Part shown: positions 1-12,700 of the stretch, piece by piece
How positions within the stretch are numbered: the first letter of the stretch is position 1
How the letters are laid out: every line of letters starts with the position of its first letter
From: Unio delphinus
Taxonomy: Eukaryota; Mollusca; Bivalvia; Unionida; Unionidae
Length of the DNA stretch: 64,000 bases
Direction of reading: 5' to 3'
NCBI GenBank assembly: GCA_029339505.1
Contig: JAQISU010000022.1
Coordinates: 20,716,001 to 20,780,000 of the forward strand
Notes under the pieces: generated by a model
What the model saw: only the letters and a program-made list of their open reading frames with translations
Told to the model about the DNA's origin: nothing
The model's database searches: none
Program-made: the position numbers and the translations under genes

Positions 1-574
1 AATGCCGTTAATAAAGTTAAGAAAATAGGTTTTCTGATTCAAGATGGAAAGTTTTTGATATTTTAATAAAAGTACAATGCAGAGACAAATAAACACTCAT
101 CACTGTAAAAAGTTCTGACTTTAAATATGTTACCGTAGCTCCAACTGTTCACTGTTTCCTATTTGTTCACAACTTTGCCTGATTCAAACAGGAGGCAGCA
201 GTAAGTTCAACTAAAATTATTTGAGCCCGGTGTGACCTGAGGATAAATACTAACATTTCATTTATTATCCCGTTTTTCTCAAAACTGCTGTCAGTGCACC
301 ATGGAGAAGAGAAAACTTTTATTGCTTGTTGGGTGCTTTTAAATGTAAAGAGCAAAAACTTAAGACTTTCTGGATATTTCAACTTGGCGAATTTTAATGA
401 TGTAAATAAAACAGGTAGTATGAGGCAGAATCAACCATCTTCTGCAAAATTGGAGAGAAAAAAAATCAATTTTTACAATGCACAAGGCTGACTCAAACAT
501 GTGGCAGCATTAAAAAATTTGCAATACCTTGTAGGTTTGGTACAGACACGCACACAAACACACACAAAAGCTAC
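1..574 (-). other. FBXO38 intron after exon 7 (partial)
   Basis: Follows the donor at 574-573 (exon ends ATACAG, then gtagct on the minus strand). It has a short CA-rich tract near 545-565. I see no further exon before the window edge; the next FBXO38 exon must lie outside. Confidence 0.7.
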
Positions 575-729
575 CTGTATACAGTCATCCTCCACGACTG
601 GATCACTGGTACTTGTTGCCTTGTCAGATGTTTCTCCCTTCCATCTTTTGTGTATCTTGCATTGAGTTCTGGAGCCATTCATGTAAGTTTTCTTCATTTG
701 ATGTGACTCATTCTCTCCATTGGATATAC
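575..729 (-). CDS. FBXO38: FBXO38 exon 7
   Basis: 155 nt encoding the end of the disordered region and the highly conserved motif [11 protein letters not shown] before the C-terminal LRR-like block. The acceptor is gaacag at 735-730 and the donor follows 575. It enters in phase 1 (completing a Gly codon with exon 6) and leaves in phase 0. Vertebrate FBXO38 has nearly the same TSTSDPVIEDD peptide at this point. Confidence 0.9.
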
Positions 730-3700
730 CTGTTCACAAAAAGATGTCTATGAAATCACTACTTGGTACTTTTTTTATCTAGATATTGGCAAATAAATAA
801 TTTTGAAGTGTCAAACAAAACTCACAGAGTTAATTCAATGAAGGTACATTCTATTCATAAAAATACAAATTACACATAACTGCAGGACTTTCTTTATGTA
901 GGACTTAAAGATGACTCTTAAGAGTCGTCACATGTAACTGAATCTTAAGAGTCACTATATGTAGCTGATTCATAAAGTCTCCATATGTAAATGACTCATG
1001 CAACATACTCTTAAAGTGTCTCCACATGTAACTGACTCTTTAGAGTCTCCATGTGCAACTGACTTTTAAGAGCCACTACATGTAACCAACTCTTACGTCT
1101 CCACATATAATTGACTCTTAATAGTGACCACATGTAACTGACTTTTTAGTCTCCACATGTAGCTATTAAGAGTCTCTACATGTAAATGACTCTTAAGAGT
1201 CTCCATTGACTGCAACACAATAAGGGCCATTATTATATGCTCAGTTTGTTTTTTTTTCTCTTAACTTTACCTTGGCAGGATCATTCAGTATTTTATGATA
1301 TTGCACTTGCATGCACTTTATACTGCCCTCATAAAGAAACTAATTTGCAAACAAATTATGTTGTTCTTGTTTCTAAATGAATAAAGCAGATGTTTCATGG
1401 ACTGCCACATATCAGCTGCTTTGCTACATTCTGCATTAACTTTTTTGATACAATGTGTCGGATTTAGGCGGGCAATAGATGCCAATTTCATAAAATTACT
1501 GGATCCCTACAAATAACATGCAAATGACAATGACATAAACTGGTTTTCTTTAGCTGTTAATATAAAATGGAAAAAAAATATACTTACAGTTTTACATCAT
1601 GAATTTCTTCAAAATGTATTTTCTTAGTTCAGCAAATCTGAATTGCATGAGCCATGCTGCGAGTTCTCAGGCTTGATTAAACATTTTGAAATTGTACTGT
1701 AATTTTGACTATATTCTATGTGCAATTACATCCTCCTTACTGCACTCAAAATGAAATAAACATTATATTCCATAGCATCTTTTTGATAGTTGCCTTTGAA
1801 AGATTACACATTTTTCCCATATTATGATCTCAAACATTTAATGACAGATGTCAATTCATTTCAAAAGAAACATACATATCAACATGCTACTCTGTCACCA
1901 CTGAAATCTGATGTACTTCATGTAGAATTGGCACAGATAAATCCAGTCCATACACACCAAATGTCATAAGAAACAACAAAAATACCAAATTATATTCATT
2001 TCAGATCAAAAGGAAAAGTTGTTACAGTGCACATTCATTCAAAATTACTTCAAATTTCAATTTTAGGTTGAAAAAAAACACAATTTTCTTTCAAAAGTTC
2101 TATCGCGCAACAAAGTTCAAATTTATCTGGGCGGAGTTATGTGCACATTAATAATGATATTGTGTAATGGTGAATTTGCGGTTGTCTATTTAATTTGGAA
2201 TATGGCATACATGTAGTTACTTTGTTTTGTGTAGTGTATTTTTGTTTACATAATTAAGCCTTTGGTTAAATAAGAAAATGGGCATTTAATAAAATGGTTC
2301 CTGCATTTGTATGGGTAGCCAAGCATTTTGTTGCATGAATGTATTATGCAGTATTTTCATCTGAAAAACTCCCATACAAATGCAGTAACCTATAATTATG
2401 ACATGGCAGCCAACAAGACTGGTTATATCTGTGATCAGCAGAAAACTAATTTTTTTCTAGTAAAATTTATTTTTTCACAAATACTTAACCAAATATATTA
2501 CTTTAGGAGAACTACCACCTCACAAATACAGCCCTCTTAGATAACACTTTTAGCTAATAAAACAGAGCTACAAGCTATCTCCCTAAAAAGGTGGCGGTCA
2601 TGCAAAGATCTCCGATACTGGGATTGGCAGAAAAACCCAGGAATATCTCAACTGCAACATTGGCCTTGTAGTTAGAGCATCCACTTCAGATGCGGAAGAT
2701 TGTAGGTTTGATCCCCAGTCGAGTCATACCAAAGACTTAAAAAAATGGTATTAAAAAGTAACAGCCACCTCACTTGGTGCTCAGCATTAAGAGGTTGGTG
2801 TTAGGACTGGTCGGCCTGGTGTCAGGATAATGTGACTGGGTGGGACATCATACTACATGTCTGTAGCATGATGCCCAAGTGCTAGACATCACTATAAACT
2901 GTCACACTGAGGACATTGTAGCAATATGACTGAATAATTGCTAAAGCTACGTTGAAAATCCAAATCACAAATCCCACCATGAATAACTCACTACTATATG
3001 GATGTAATTGCATTGAAGCTGAGAAGGCATGTGTCTATTATAATTTGGTATTATTCATGAAGACACATATTCAGCTAGAAAAAAAATAACTTTCTTCTTT
3101 AAATAAATTACCCAATCCCTTGGAATAGGTAAGAGGTGGAGGGAAAAACATCCCCTTACCCTGGTGGTGCCATCTTTGGTCCCCAATGATATGCGAGACA
3201 GCTTCTACATAAACTGACCAGAGAAGACTCTTAACTACTGGGGAGCAGCTTCAGAAAGAGAAAGTTTTCCCTGTTACAACTCTATGCTCTTAAAATAAAT
3301 AACAGAATAGAGTGAAGACAACAAGCTTTGTAAAATTTAGTAAATAAGTGGTTTCCCTAAAATAAAAAGCAAAAATGAGAATTAATTTTTTTAAACCAAA
3401 AATTAAAGACACAAGTCCTAAATAAAATTCAGTAAAAGTCCAGAAGAATAGATCCAAAACTGAAAGTGATGATGTGTCTGTTAAAGTCTATGGAGTGCTG
3501 ATGTGTCAACAGTATCTTGATGAATATTATTCCAGGTTTGAATTCAGTATACAGTCGTCCCTCACCACTTCACGCTTCAACTTTCATGGCATCACTCTAT
3601 TGCGGTTGTTAAAAAGCGTATTTAGAGGGTCATGAACAGGTTTTCTATGCTCTAACTACGAAAATATTCGATTTATAAATAAAGAATCCTACTTTGCAGA

Positions 3701-6700
3701 AATTCACTTACTGCAGTAGAGTCTAGAACTGATTAACTGCAATAAGCGAAGTACAACTGTAAATTCCAAAGAATGTCTTTATTCAAGAATTTTATCAGAA
3801 CACTTTTGTATTCCAGAGAAAACAATCACCTGAATTCAATAATTTGAAGAAAATAAAATTCAGCCCAAACTGGTCACAACATAATGCAACTTAAAGTGCT
3901 AGATGTTAAAACCTGACTGGTAAAATCCTCACAGTCACAAGATTATATAGTTCTCTACTTGACCTCAGGTCAAAATTTTCTAAAAACAACCATCACTTAA
4001 TAGAAAATAACCTTCTAGAATGAGCCTTGTTTATTTACAACACAATAACCTGCAAAATTCACTTAGAAATCTTCAAAACCTTGACCCACATCAACATATT
4101 TACATTCTTGTTCATCTAAATAATTATCTTGATAATAAACTCATACACATAGAGAATAATTAAGGTATTATTAGTTGTTTACATAAATATCGTCCAGTCC
4201 CGCTTGGAGAGGTAAAACTTGGCATGACCTTCCTTAATGCAACTCCTTGGTCTTTTTAAGATACCACTTCAAGGCTTTTAGTTTCACTAGGTCCTGTAGG
4301 TGTCCAAATTAGATAATGATTTCAGTACAAAGCCAAAGGTCTTATTACCCATGGATGGAAGCCTTTTCTTGGCAATGAAACTGGGAACTGTCATATGTGA
4401 AACTGACCCATCTTCTTGGAACTGCAAGGGCATGTACTTTCTTGATTCCTCCTGCTGTCACTAATTTGATTAAGAAGCAGGTTTTGCCCTTGAAAGCAGT
4501 TCATTTGGTGCTTTGTTCAATCAAGTTTGTACCCATCCTAGGTTCCATTCTGGCACATAGCCAGCCTTTAGTTCGTGTATAATCAAAGTAGGAGATGATG
4601 TCAGATAAGTTTTTGTTTTGTCCGATATCGACTTTTCCATAATGATGAAAATTGTCAGCGATTATGGAGTGATAACCTTTGATTTTGCTTAATGCTGACT
4701 TTTTCTCATCAAAAAGCCTGAGGAGGAAGTTAGCTATTTCAGCCTGTAGTGATACATGTGCTATTGTGTATACCACCATGTAAAATTTTTCCATTTGCCT
4801 TAATATGCTTTCAGAGTGAAGTGTTTTCTTGCTTTCTTTCCAAAACTGGTTGTGAGAACTGTTTATTTCTGAGGGCCTGTTTAATATCATCCAGACATTC
4901 GAGTTCAATATGCCTGGGTTGGGGTGAAACAACTGCCATCATGGTTGTTTGAGTAGATAAGGAATATTCTCTACTGACCCGGGAATTTCTGTCATGTGAT
5001 TGATGAGGTCTCATTGATCAATGATATCTTCCATCCGAGTGGTGCAATGTGGATGAAACACTCCACATTGCACTATTGCAACACATTTTTTTTGCTTCTT
5101 TTATCCCCTTTGGAGACATGCAGTGGGAACTGTCTCTAATTGTGCAGATTTCCTGCATTTTGTAACTTGAGAGCCCTTTATTGACTTATCCCAATTATCT
5201 GCTAAAATTTCCCCCACTGAGGACATGTCAACATGTAGATTTATGATGCCATTGTCTTTAGCTGTGTATTTTTGCTCATGGTCTAATATGTAAGACAAAA
5301 AAAGCAGAACATATATACATGTTGTAGCTCTGCACCTGTTTGTTATTACTGAACACTAAGTTGGTGCAAAGCTATGCCTTAGAGCATTACCTGGAAAATA
5401 GCAGATGAATTAAATACAGCTATGAAGTGTCCAGGTAAAAAGTAAAATAATTCACCATACTACCTCTACGACCCATATAGGTCAATGCAATAAAACATGG
5501 CATCTGTACACTAAGAGAGAAACGTCACATTATGTAGCCAGCTACGGTGGAATTACACATATATTAAAAGTTTTCTATAGGTCTCAGGAAGTTGCACAAA
5601 CATAATATAAAAGTATTAATTCAAATTTATTGTGATGTTACATAGGCAAGAACAATTGTGTAAAAATGACAAAGGGTGGTAAAATTGTAAAGGCATAACT
5701 CTGTCAACACAGAAAAAAGGAAATGTTTGGAAATATTGACAGAGTGTATTTTCCCTGTTAAGTGAGAACTTCTTCAATTTGTATCTTAATTGATTCTGGC
5801 TTCATGAGGTCTCTCATGGCAAATGAAAAAAGTATTTACTGGGATATTCATGGGTTTTGCTGTCATGGGGAAATCACTCTGCCGGACCGCCACCTAGGTC
5901 TGCCGATAACATTTAGCTCTTTTTCAGCTAAAAGTGTTATCTGGGAGGGCAGGATTTGTGAGGTAGTAGTAGTTCTCCTAAGGTATTGTGATTGGGTAAT
6001 GCATTTAAGCAGAAACTGACATCAGCCTCACTTGCGTTTTAAACTAAATGAAAATAATTCAATATTTTCATTATGAGTCCGCTGAAGGCACATAAACACA
6101 TCATTAAATGAAAACAAGTGCATACAAAAATTCCTAAATCTGATTGGCTAAGGGCCTGCAGATGTGTGATAAAACAAAACATTGTGACTTGTTATTTATT
6201 ACAATTTACTGAAAATCATGACTTTGGGGCATAAAAAACATTATAGAAACTTATTATGCATGCATATGGACAGACTTTACTGTCTTCTGTTTCATGACTA
6301 CACAACACATACATTATGTTTGAAATCATGGGTAAATAGACTGACCTGAACTTCGTCCTGTCAAGATTTTACATGTCCCCAAAGATGTGTCTTCACTATT
6401 CATCATGGCTGAATTAGCCTCCATGTTCTTCAGAAGCTTTGCAGCCTCTCGGATTTCTTCTGACGAAGCCAAAGACGAATTGTCCTTTCTGTCACACGTA
6501 CAAACTGGTGGTAATATAATAACTCTTTTGCACCTACAATATCTTTCCTTAGCATGATGATTCAATTTTTCAAGGTCCACTTGTCTTGGAATTGTGTTAT
6601 AGCAGGGTGTAGAAATGCTTTCTTTCAATGCTGACAAAGTCCTCTGAGCCTCTTTTATTTTATTCACCAATCCTTTCTTCTTTCCTGTCAGACTCTTTCC

Positions 6701-9700
6701 TTTTCTGACTTCAGTTCCAGTTTCAACTGATGGGGTCTTTTTCTCATAGTACTTAACACAGACAGAAACTGTAGTCAGATCTGCTTTAGAATTAAATCCT
6801 GAATTTATGGAAATGTTATCTGAGGAATATAACATTTCATCAGTATTGCAAACCACTGAGGAAGATCTGTCTTGGGAACTATGTTCTTTCTTCTTTTCAT
6901 TAGAAAACTTAAAGGAAGAAGATCCAGGCATAGCAGCATGATCTGACTGCAGATTGTTATCACCTCTGTTTAATTCAGATGAGACAAAAGTTCTTGAGGA
7001 ATGCACAAATTGATGTTCAAGACATCTTGGTTTCTTTGTCTCATTTACCTGACAGGATATGTCACTAGAAAAACTGGAATCAACAAAAGTATTACTCTTG
7101 TCATCATCTTCATCCCTGTGACAGTAATTCTCATGATTACCAACTCGGCTGGAAGACAAAAATTCATGATCTTCTTCTAGAAATGAACTTGCAGTTGTGC
7201 AAATTGATTTGCTATCTCCTTTTGGTAAGTGTTTTATTTCTGAATTTCTACTTACCTTAATGCCAGAATCAAGATAATCTTCAACTGATGCAGTGTATGT
7301 AATATTTCTGATTTCTTCCTGAACTGGAGGGGGTGATGTGGCCAGCTGTTTGTCAACCATTATTGTTTGTTCCCTAAAGGGTAAATCACCATTATTCCTA
7401 CATTCAGATTTTTCCCCAACTAAACTTTTATCTGCACCTGAATTTGTATTGTTGGTGTCATAAACTGAAGACACTGGCAACTCTGTCACCATATCAACTG
7501 GGCCATTTATGGAAATGAGGTCATCAGACTGACACAACTCTGCATGAGGATCCCTCTCTAAATTTTCTGTGCATGAAGTCTGATGCACTTTCACATCATG
7601 ACCTGCTATGGTCTTTTCATTGCAATATTCACCAAAAGATTTTTCCAACTGACTCTCATTATTATCACTACCATCACCATGAAACGAGTCAACGGTCCTT
7701 GATTGTGACAGACTAGTTTGCTCACTTTGGGAAGTATCATACTTAAGAATTCCTACCTTGGAAATGGGCCTAATTTTTTGTGACATTTGACAGTTACTTG
7801 TACCAGTACTGTTTAAATCTAGTCTAGAAGTTGTACAACTGGTAAAATTATTATAAGCACCAGACATACATGTTTGTCCCAAACAAACTAGTCCTCTGCA
7901 ACTGTCTGCATCTAAGCTATCTGTGTGACATATTTCCTGACAATACTCCTCTAGAGTTTTGGCATTCTGAGTGGCACTCTCTGGTGTCCTTCCTGTTTTA
8001 TTAGATTCTATTTTTTCTTTAATATTATTGTCCTTATCACCATACATATTCTTCCCTGCCAATACCTTTATTGGTTCTTCTTCTTCATCTTCCATAGCAA
8101 TGCTTCCCACCTCATCACTCTTAAAATCCTTTTCTGCTTCATCATCTGAAACACTATCATCATCATCATCACTGTCGTATAAAAAAAACTGAGCATCCTG
8201 AACATCACTTGCAACAAATGGAACATTAGAATTTCCTTCTCTCAAGTCATTCTGAACTATATTTCTAACACCAATCGGTATAGTCTCGTCCCCATCTCTT
8301 ACTTCATGCACAATTGGAATATTAATACTTTTATCTCTTGGACCATTTTGAATCACTGCAATATTCCCTGTTGCATCTGCTGCTAGAGCATGATTTCTAG
8401 TATCTCTATTTGGGTGATTCATATGGATAAAATTGTCATTCCATTCATTTGACTGTGCATTATTTTCATTGTTCTGATTTCTATCTTCAACATTATGATT
8501 GGTTGAATTTGCTTCATTTTGATTGTCAAATTCCTGATTAGCTGCATTCTGAATGGATGCACAATGACTTGCTTCATTTCGATCATCTGCATTCTGATTG
8601 GCTGCATGCTGATTTGTTTCACTCTGATTGACTATGTGCTGATTAGCTGCATTCTGAATGTCTGCTGGCTGATTTGTTTCATTCTGATTGGCTACTTGCT
8701 GATTAGCTGCATTCTGATTGGCTGCATAATTAGCTTCATTCTGGTTGGCTGCTTGCTGATCTGCTGCATTTTGATTTCTCAGCTGTTGATTGGCTGCTTG
8801 CTGATTAGCTGCATGTCGATTAGCTGTTATTAAACCACCTGATACCCCTAAACCAGTTCCAGCACTGAGCCCTACTCTGTAATGATAAGGATACAAGTGT
8901 AATTTCAAACAGTAACCTCAGCAGTCATGAAAGCTGCCAAACTGACTCATTTTGAAATGAATCACTGATGATATATTCATTAACAATTTATCCATAATAC
9001 TTTAAGAACAAAATTTTGATGGGATATTGGTTTTGAAGACACTAAAACCATTTGAATTAAATGATACTGTGGGACATAAAAAAAATTACATTATTTTTTT
9101 AAGTGAAACTGGAGTGAAATGTGTAGATATGGATGTAATACTTCAATGATTTTGATAAGAACTAAACTACCACTATACCATAAACAATATTTCTTATATG
9201 ATTATCATCTTCAATCAACTGACAACTGCAAGACTTTGTAGCATAACATTCTTTCCAAATTCAACAAAAAATTTTTTAATTTCTGAAGTCTTGGGACATG
9301 TGAATTAGGTGAAAAAAGTTTCGCTGTAAATTCAGGGACAGGGAAAAAAAATTTTTTTTACCATGTCCCAAATCTATATGGTTCATATGGTAACATGGAA
9401 AGATTGTGTAAATATTTTTTACAGTTTCTGGTTCAGGGCATCTCACCGCTGAAAATCCATCCCCACTGCCTGTAGTTTCTGATACATGGCTTTCAGAATA
9501 TAAATATCCCTGTCCACAGCACCTCTAGTTTCTGGTCTCAGATTCTTGATACTGAAAATAACTGTCCAAAAAACACCTCTAGTTTCTGGTCCTAGACTCA
9601 CAGTACTGACAACACTTATCTAAAAGTTAAAACATCTCAGTTTCTGGTCCAGGTTTCCGATTACTGACAACACTTGTCTAAAAGTTAAAACATCTCAGTT

Positions 9701-12700
9701 TCTGGTCCAGATTTCCAATTACTGACAAAACTTGTCTAAAAGTTAAAACATCTCAGTTTCTGGTCCAGGTTTCTGATTACTGACAAAACTTGTCTAAAAC
9801 ACCCCTTTTTCTGGTCTAGGGTTTTCTGTACTTATATTACTTGTCTAAATTTTTTTTTTTTTTTTTTTTTTAATGGTTTAACGCCATTTTTCAGCACAAT
9901 ATAGGCTATACATGGCGGCCAGTATTAATGGTGGAGGAAGAAACCGGACAAAGCCCGGAAAGAACCACCGACCCACAAGAAGCTACTGACAAGCTTTCTC
10001 ACATAACTACATTTGCCGAATCTTAGACTCGAACACACGCAGACAGAGGTGAGAAGGCAGTGGTCCACCTGAAGTTTCTGGTCCAGAGTTCTCAGTACTT
10101 ACAAGTGCTATCCCCGAAGTTTCTGGTCCAAGACTCTCCATTTTCAGAGCTGGGGCCATAAGTAATGTTATGAATTCCATGTTACTTAAGAAATTTAACA
10201 ACTTACTGCAATTTTGAAACCACTAATGAAAATTAATAAAGATACAATAATTTTTTAATAATAATAAGGTCACAGCCAGCATTCAGAGAACTGCGTGCTT
10301 AAATTACAACTGTAACCTATTTTAACTTAACCCAAGGTCAAGGGAGGGTATCACAAAATAAACACTCTTACCTTAAACCAAGGTCAGAAAGGGTGTCACA
10401 AAATAAACACTCTTACCTTAAACCAAGGTCAGAAAGAGTGTTACAAAATATACCATCTTACCTTTAAACCATGGTTGGGGGAGGATGTCACAAAACATAA
10501 ACCATCTTACCTTAAACCAAGGTCAAAAAGTGTGTCACAAAACATAAACGATCTTACCTTAAACCAAGGTCAGAAAGGGTGTCACAAAATAAACACTCTT
10601 ACCTTAAACCAAGGTCAGAAAGGGTGTTACAAAATATACCACCTTACCTTTAAACCATGGTTGGGGGAGGATGTCACAAAACATAAACCATCTTACCTTA
10701 AACCAAGGTCAAAAAGTGTGTCACAAAACATAAACCATCTTACCTTAAACCAAGGTCAGAAAGGGTGTCACAAAATATACCATCTTACCTTAAACCAAGG
10801 TCAGAAAGGTTACCTTAAACCATGGTTGGGGGAGGGTGTCACAAACATAAACCATCTTACTTTAAACCAAAGTCAGAAAGGGTGTCACAAAACATAAACC
10901 ATCTTACCTTAAACCAAGGTCAGAAAGGGTGTTACAAAATATACCACCTTACCTTTAAACCATGGTTGGGGGAGGGTGTCACAAACATAAACCATCTTAC
11001 CTTAAACCAAGGTCAAAAAGTGTGTCACAAAACATAAACCATCTTACCTTAAACCAAGGTCAGAAAGGGTGTCACAAAATACACTGCCTTTTGTTTCATT
11101 CTAGATAATAACAAAGACAAGGCAAATTAAACTCATTAACAATTAGCATCATAAACCCGATGATAACCCATCATTGCAGTCAAAGCAACTGAAAAAGTAA
11201 CTACTATTTTTCACTTTTCATTGATGAGGACTTACCTGGAGCATCCTTTTGGAGGTTCCTTAAACATCCGCTCCAGGTGAAGAATAGTAAGGTGTGGAAG
11301 AAAATGGACAAAGTTACAGAAGTCCTCCAAGCTGATGGCATGGCATCGACACAAAGTCAGATCTGTTATGTTTAGCCAATACATCTGACCTGAAATATTT
11401 TCATATGCAACTAAAAAGACAAATCAAAACATTTTATCTTACAATGGAAAATGACATAACTGATGTAATAAAAATTGGAACATTTTATCTTAAAATGGAA
11501 AATGACAACCATACATGCCAACCCATGACAAGGAAAAAGCATAAGTGGTCAAAAAGTGAAATCCAGCCAGAAAAAGTGTAATCCACATATAACATGCGAA
11601 AATTTTAATGAACAATGATTTATTTGCCCCTCTCATCATTTAACATCCTTTACTGCTTCAAGTTTTCATTTGTAGCACTTTTAGCTTTACACACACACCG
11701 AGTAGAATCCATCTGAAAACTTTTAGCACCAAACATTAAAATTCTTTCCACACAACTTGAAATAGATGTCACATGATGCTGCCCTCATGTCTTCATATCT
11801 GAAGGCTTCTGCTATTTTTTGTTTTCTTTAATTTTTGCCTTTTTCTAATCCATCTGTAAAATTATTTGAAAGGAGATAGTTTTGCTCTCATATACGCATT
11901 GACTAAAATGAAATATACTTTTTAGCGCCAAATACCTTTAGACTGGTTCTCCACGCATATGCGTGTAAAGATTGAAAATAGAAAACCAGTCTGTTCTCTC
12001 CTCACTAAGCAATACAGCTGCAAAAATAGAATATGGGTAGAAAATTGCTATAAATAGAACATGATATTGTCAGGAAAGTGCACGCAAGTCCACGGAAAAT
12101 CATACTTTTATACTGTAGTTATGAAGAAGCTGTCTTTTCTAAAATATGGTCTGTGGGATTAATTGAATGTTAATAAAAACAAGAAAACAAATAATTGATT
12201 TTTTTGGGAAGGTGGATATACCAAAAAAGCGTAATCCATATATGTTTACGCATAAGGCATAATTTAGTGAAAAAAAGCGTAATGATTACGCCAACAGTGT
12301 AATTGTTGGCATGTATGCTTAACTGATGTAAAAAAAATGGAACATTTTATCTTAAAATGGAAAGTGACTTGATGTATTAAAAAAATGGAACATTTTATCT
12401 TAAAATGGAAAATGACTTGATGTATTAAAAAAATGGAACATTTTATCTTAAAATGGAAAATGACTTGATGTATTAAAAAAATGGAACATTTTATCTTAAA
12501 ATGGAAAATGACTTGATGTATTAAAAAAATGGAACATTTTATCTTAAAATGGAAAATGACTTGATGTATTAAAAAAATGGAACATTTTATCTTAAAATGG
12601 AAAATGACTTGATGTATTAAAAAAATGGAACATTTTATCTTAAAATGGAAAATGACTTGATGTATTAAAAAAATGGAACATTTTATCTTAAAATGGAAAA

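Larger units (their letters stand above)
730..6345 (-). other. FBXO38 intron 6 (5.6 kb)
   Basis: Contains a 27-bp minisatellite (911-1206), an inverted pair of a dispersed repeat (2466-2655 and 5815-6005), a tRNA-derived SINE (2661-2962), a pogo-like MITE (3552-3759) and a tyrosine-recombinase retroelement relic (about 4200-5298). The remainder (1207-2465, 2963-3551, 5299-5814) is AT-rich with nothing else recognised. Confidence 0.75.
8877..11235 (-). other. FBXO38 intron 5 (2.4 kb)
   Basis: Holds a 50-58-bp minisatellite split by a V-SINE-like insertion (9423-10140) and a 45-bp higher-order array (10325-11085). 8877-9422 and 11086-11235 show nothing beyond AT-rich intron and splice sites. 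Confidence 0.75.

Noticed and set aside
2661..2730. Possible tRNA gene
   Set aside because: Box A/B-like sequences belong to a SINE head; the acceptor and anticodon stems do not fold properly by eye and the body is repeated at 46855.
8519..8833. Plus-strand 104-codon hydrophobic open frame
   Set aside because: It is the antisense of the N/Q repeat in FBXO38; its apparent repeats of [10 protein letters not shown] are the complement of the coding repeat.
10475..11037. Open frames of 140 and 71 codons with repeated [11 protein letters not shown]
   Set aside because: Product of the tandem array inside an FBXO38 intron; no start context or conserved protein.
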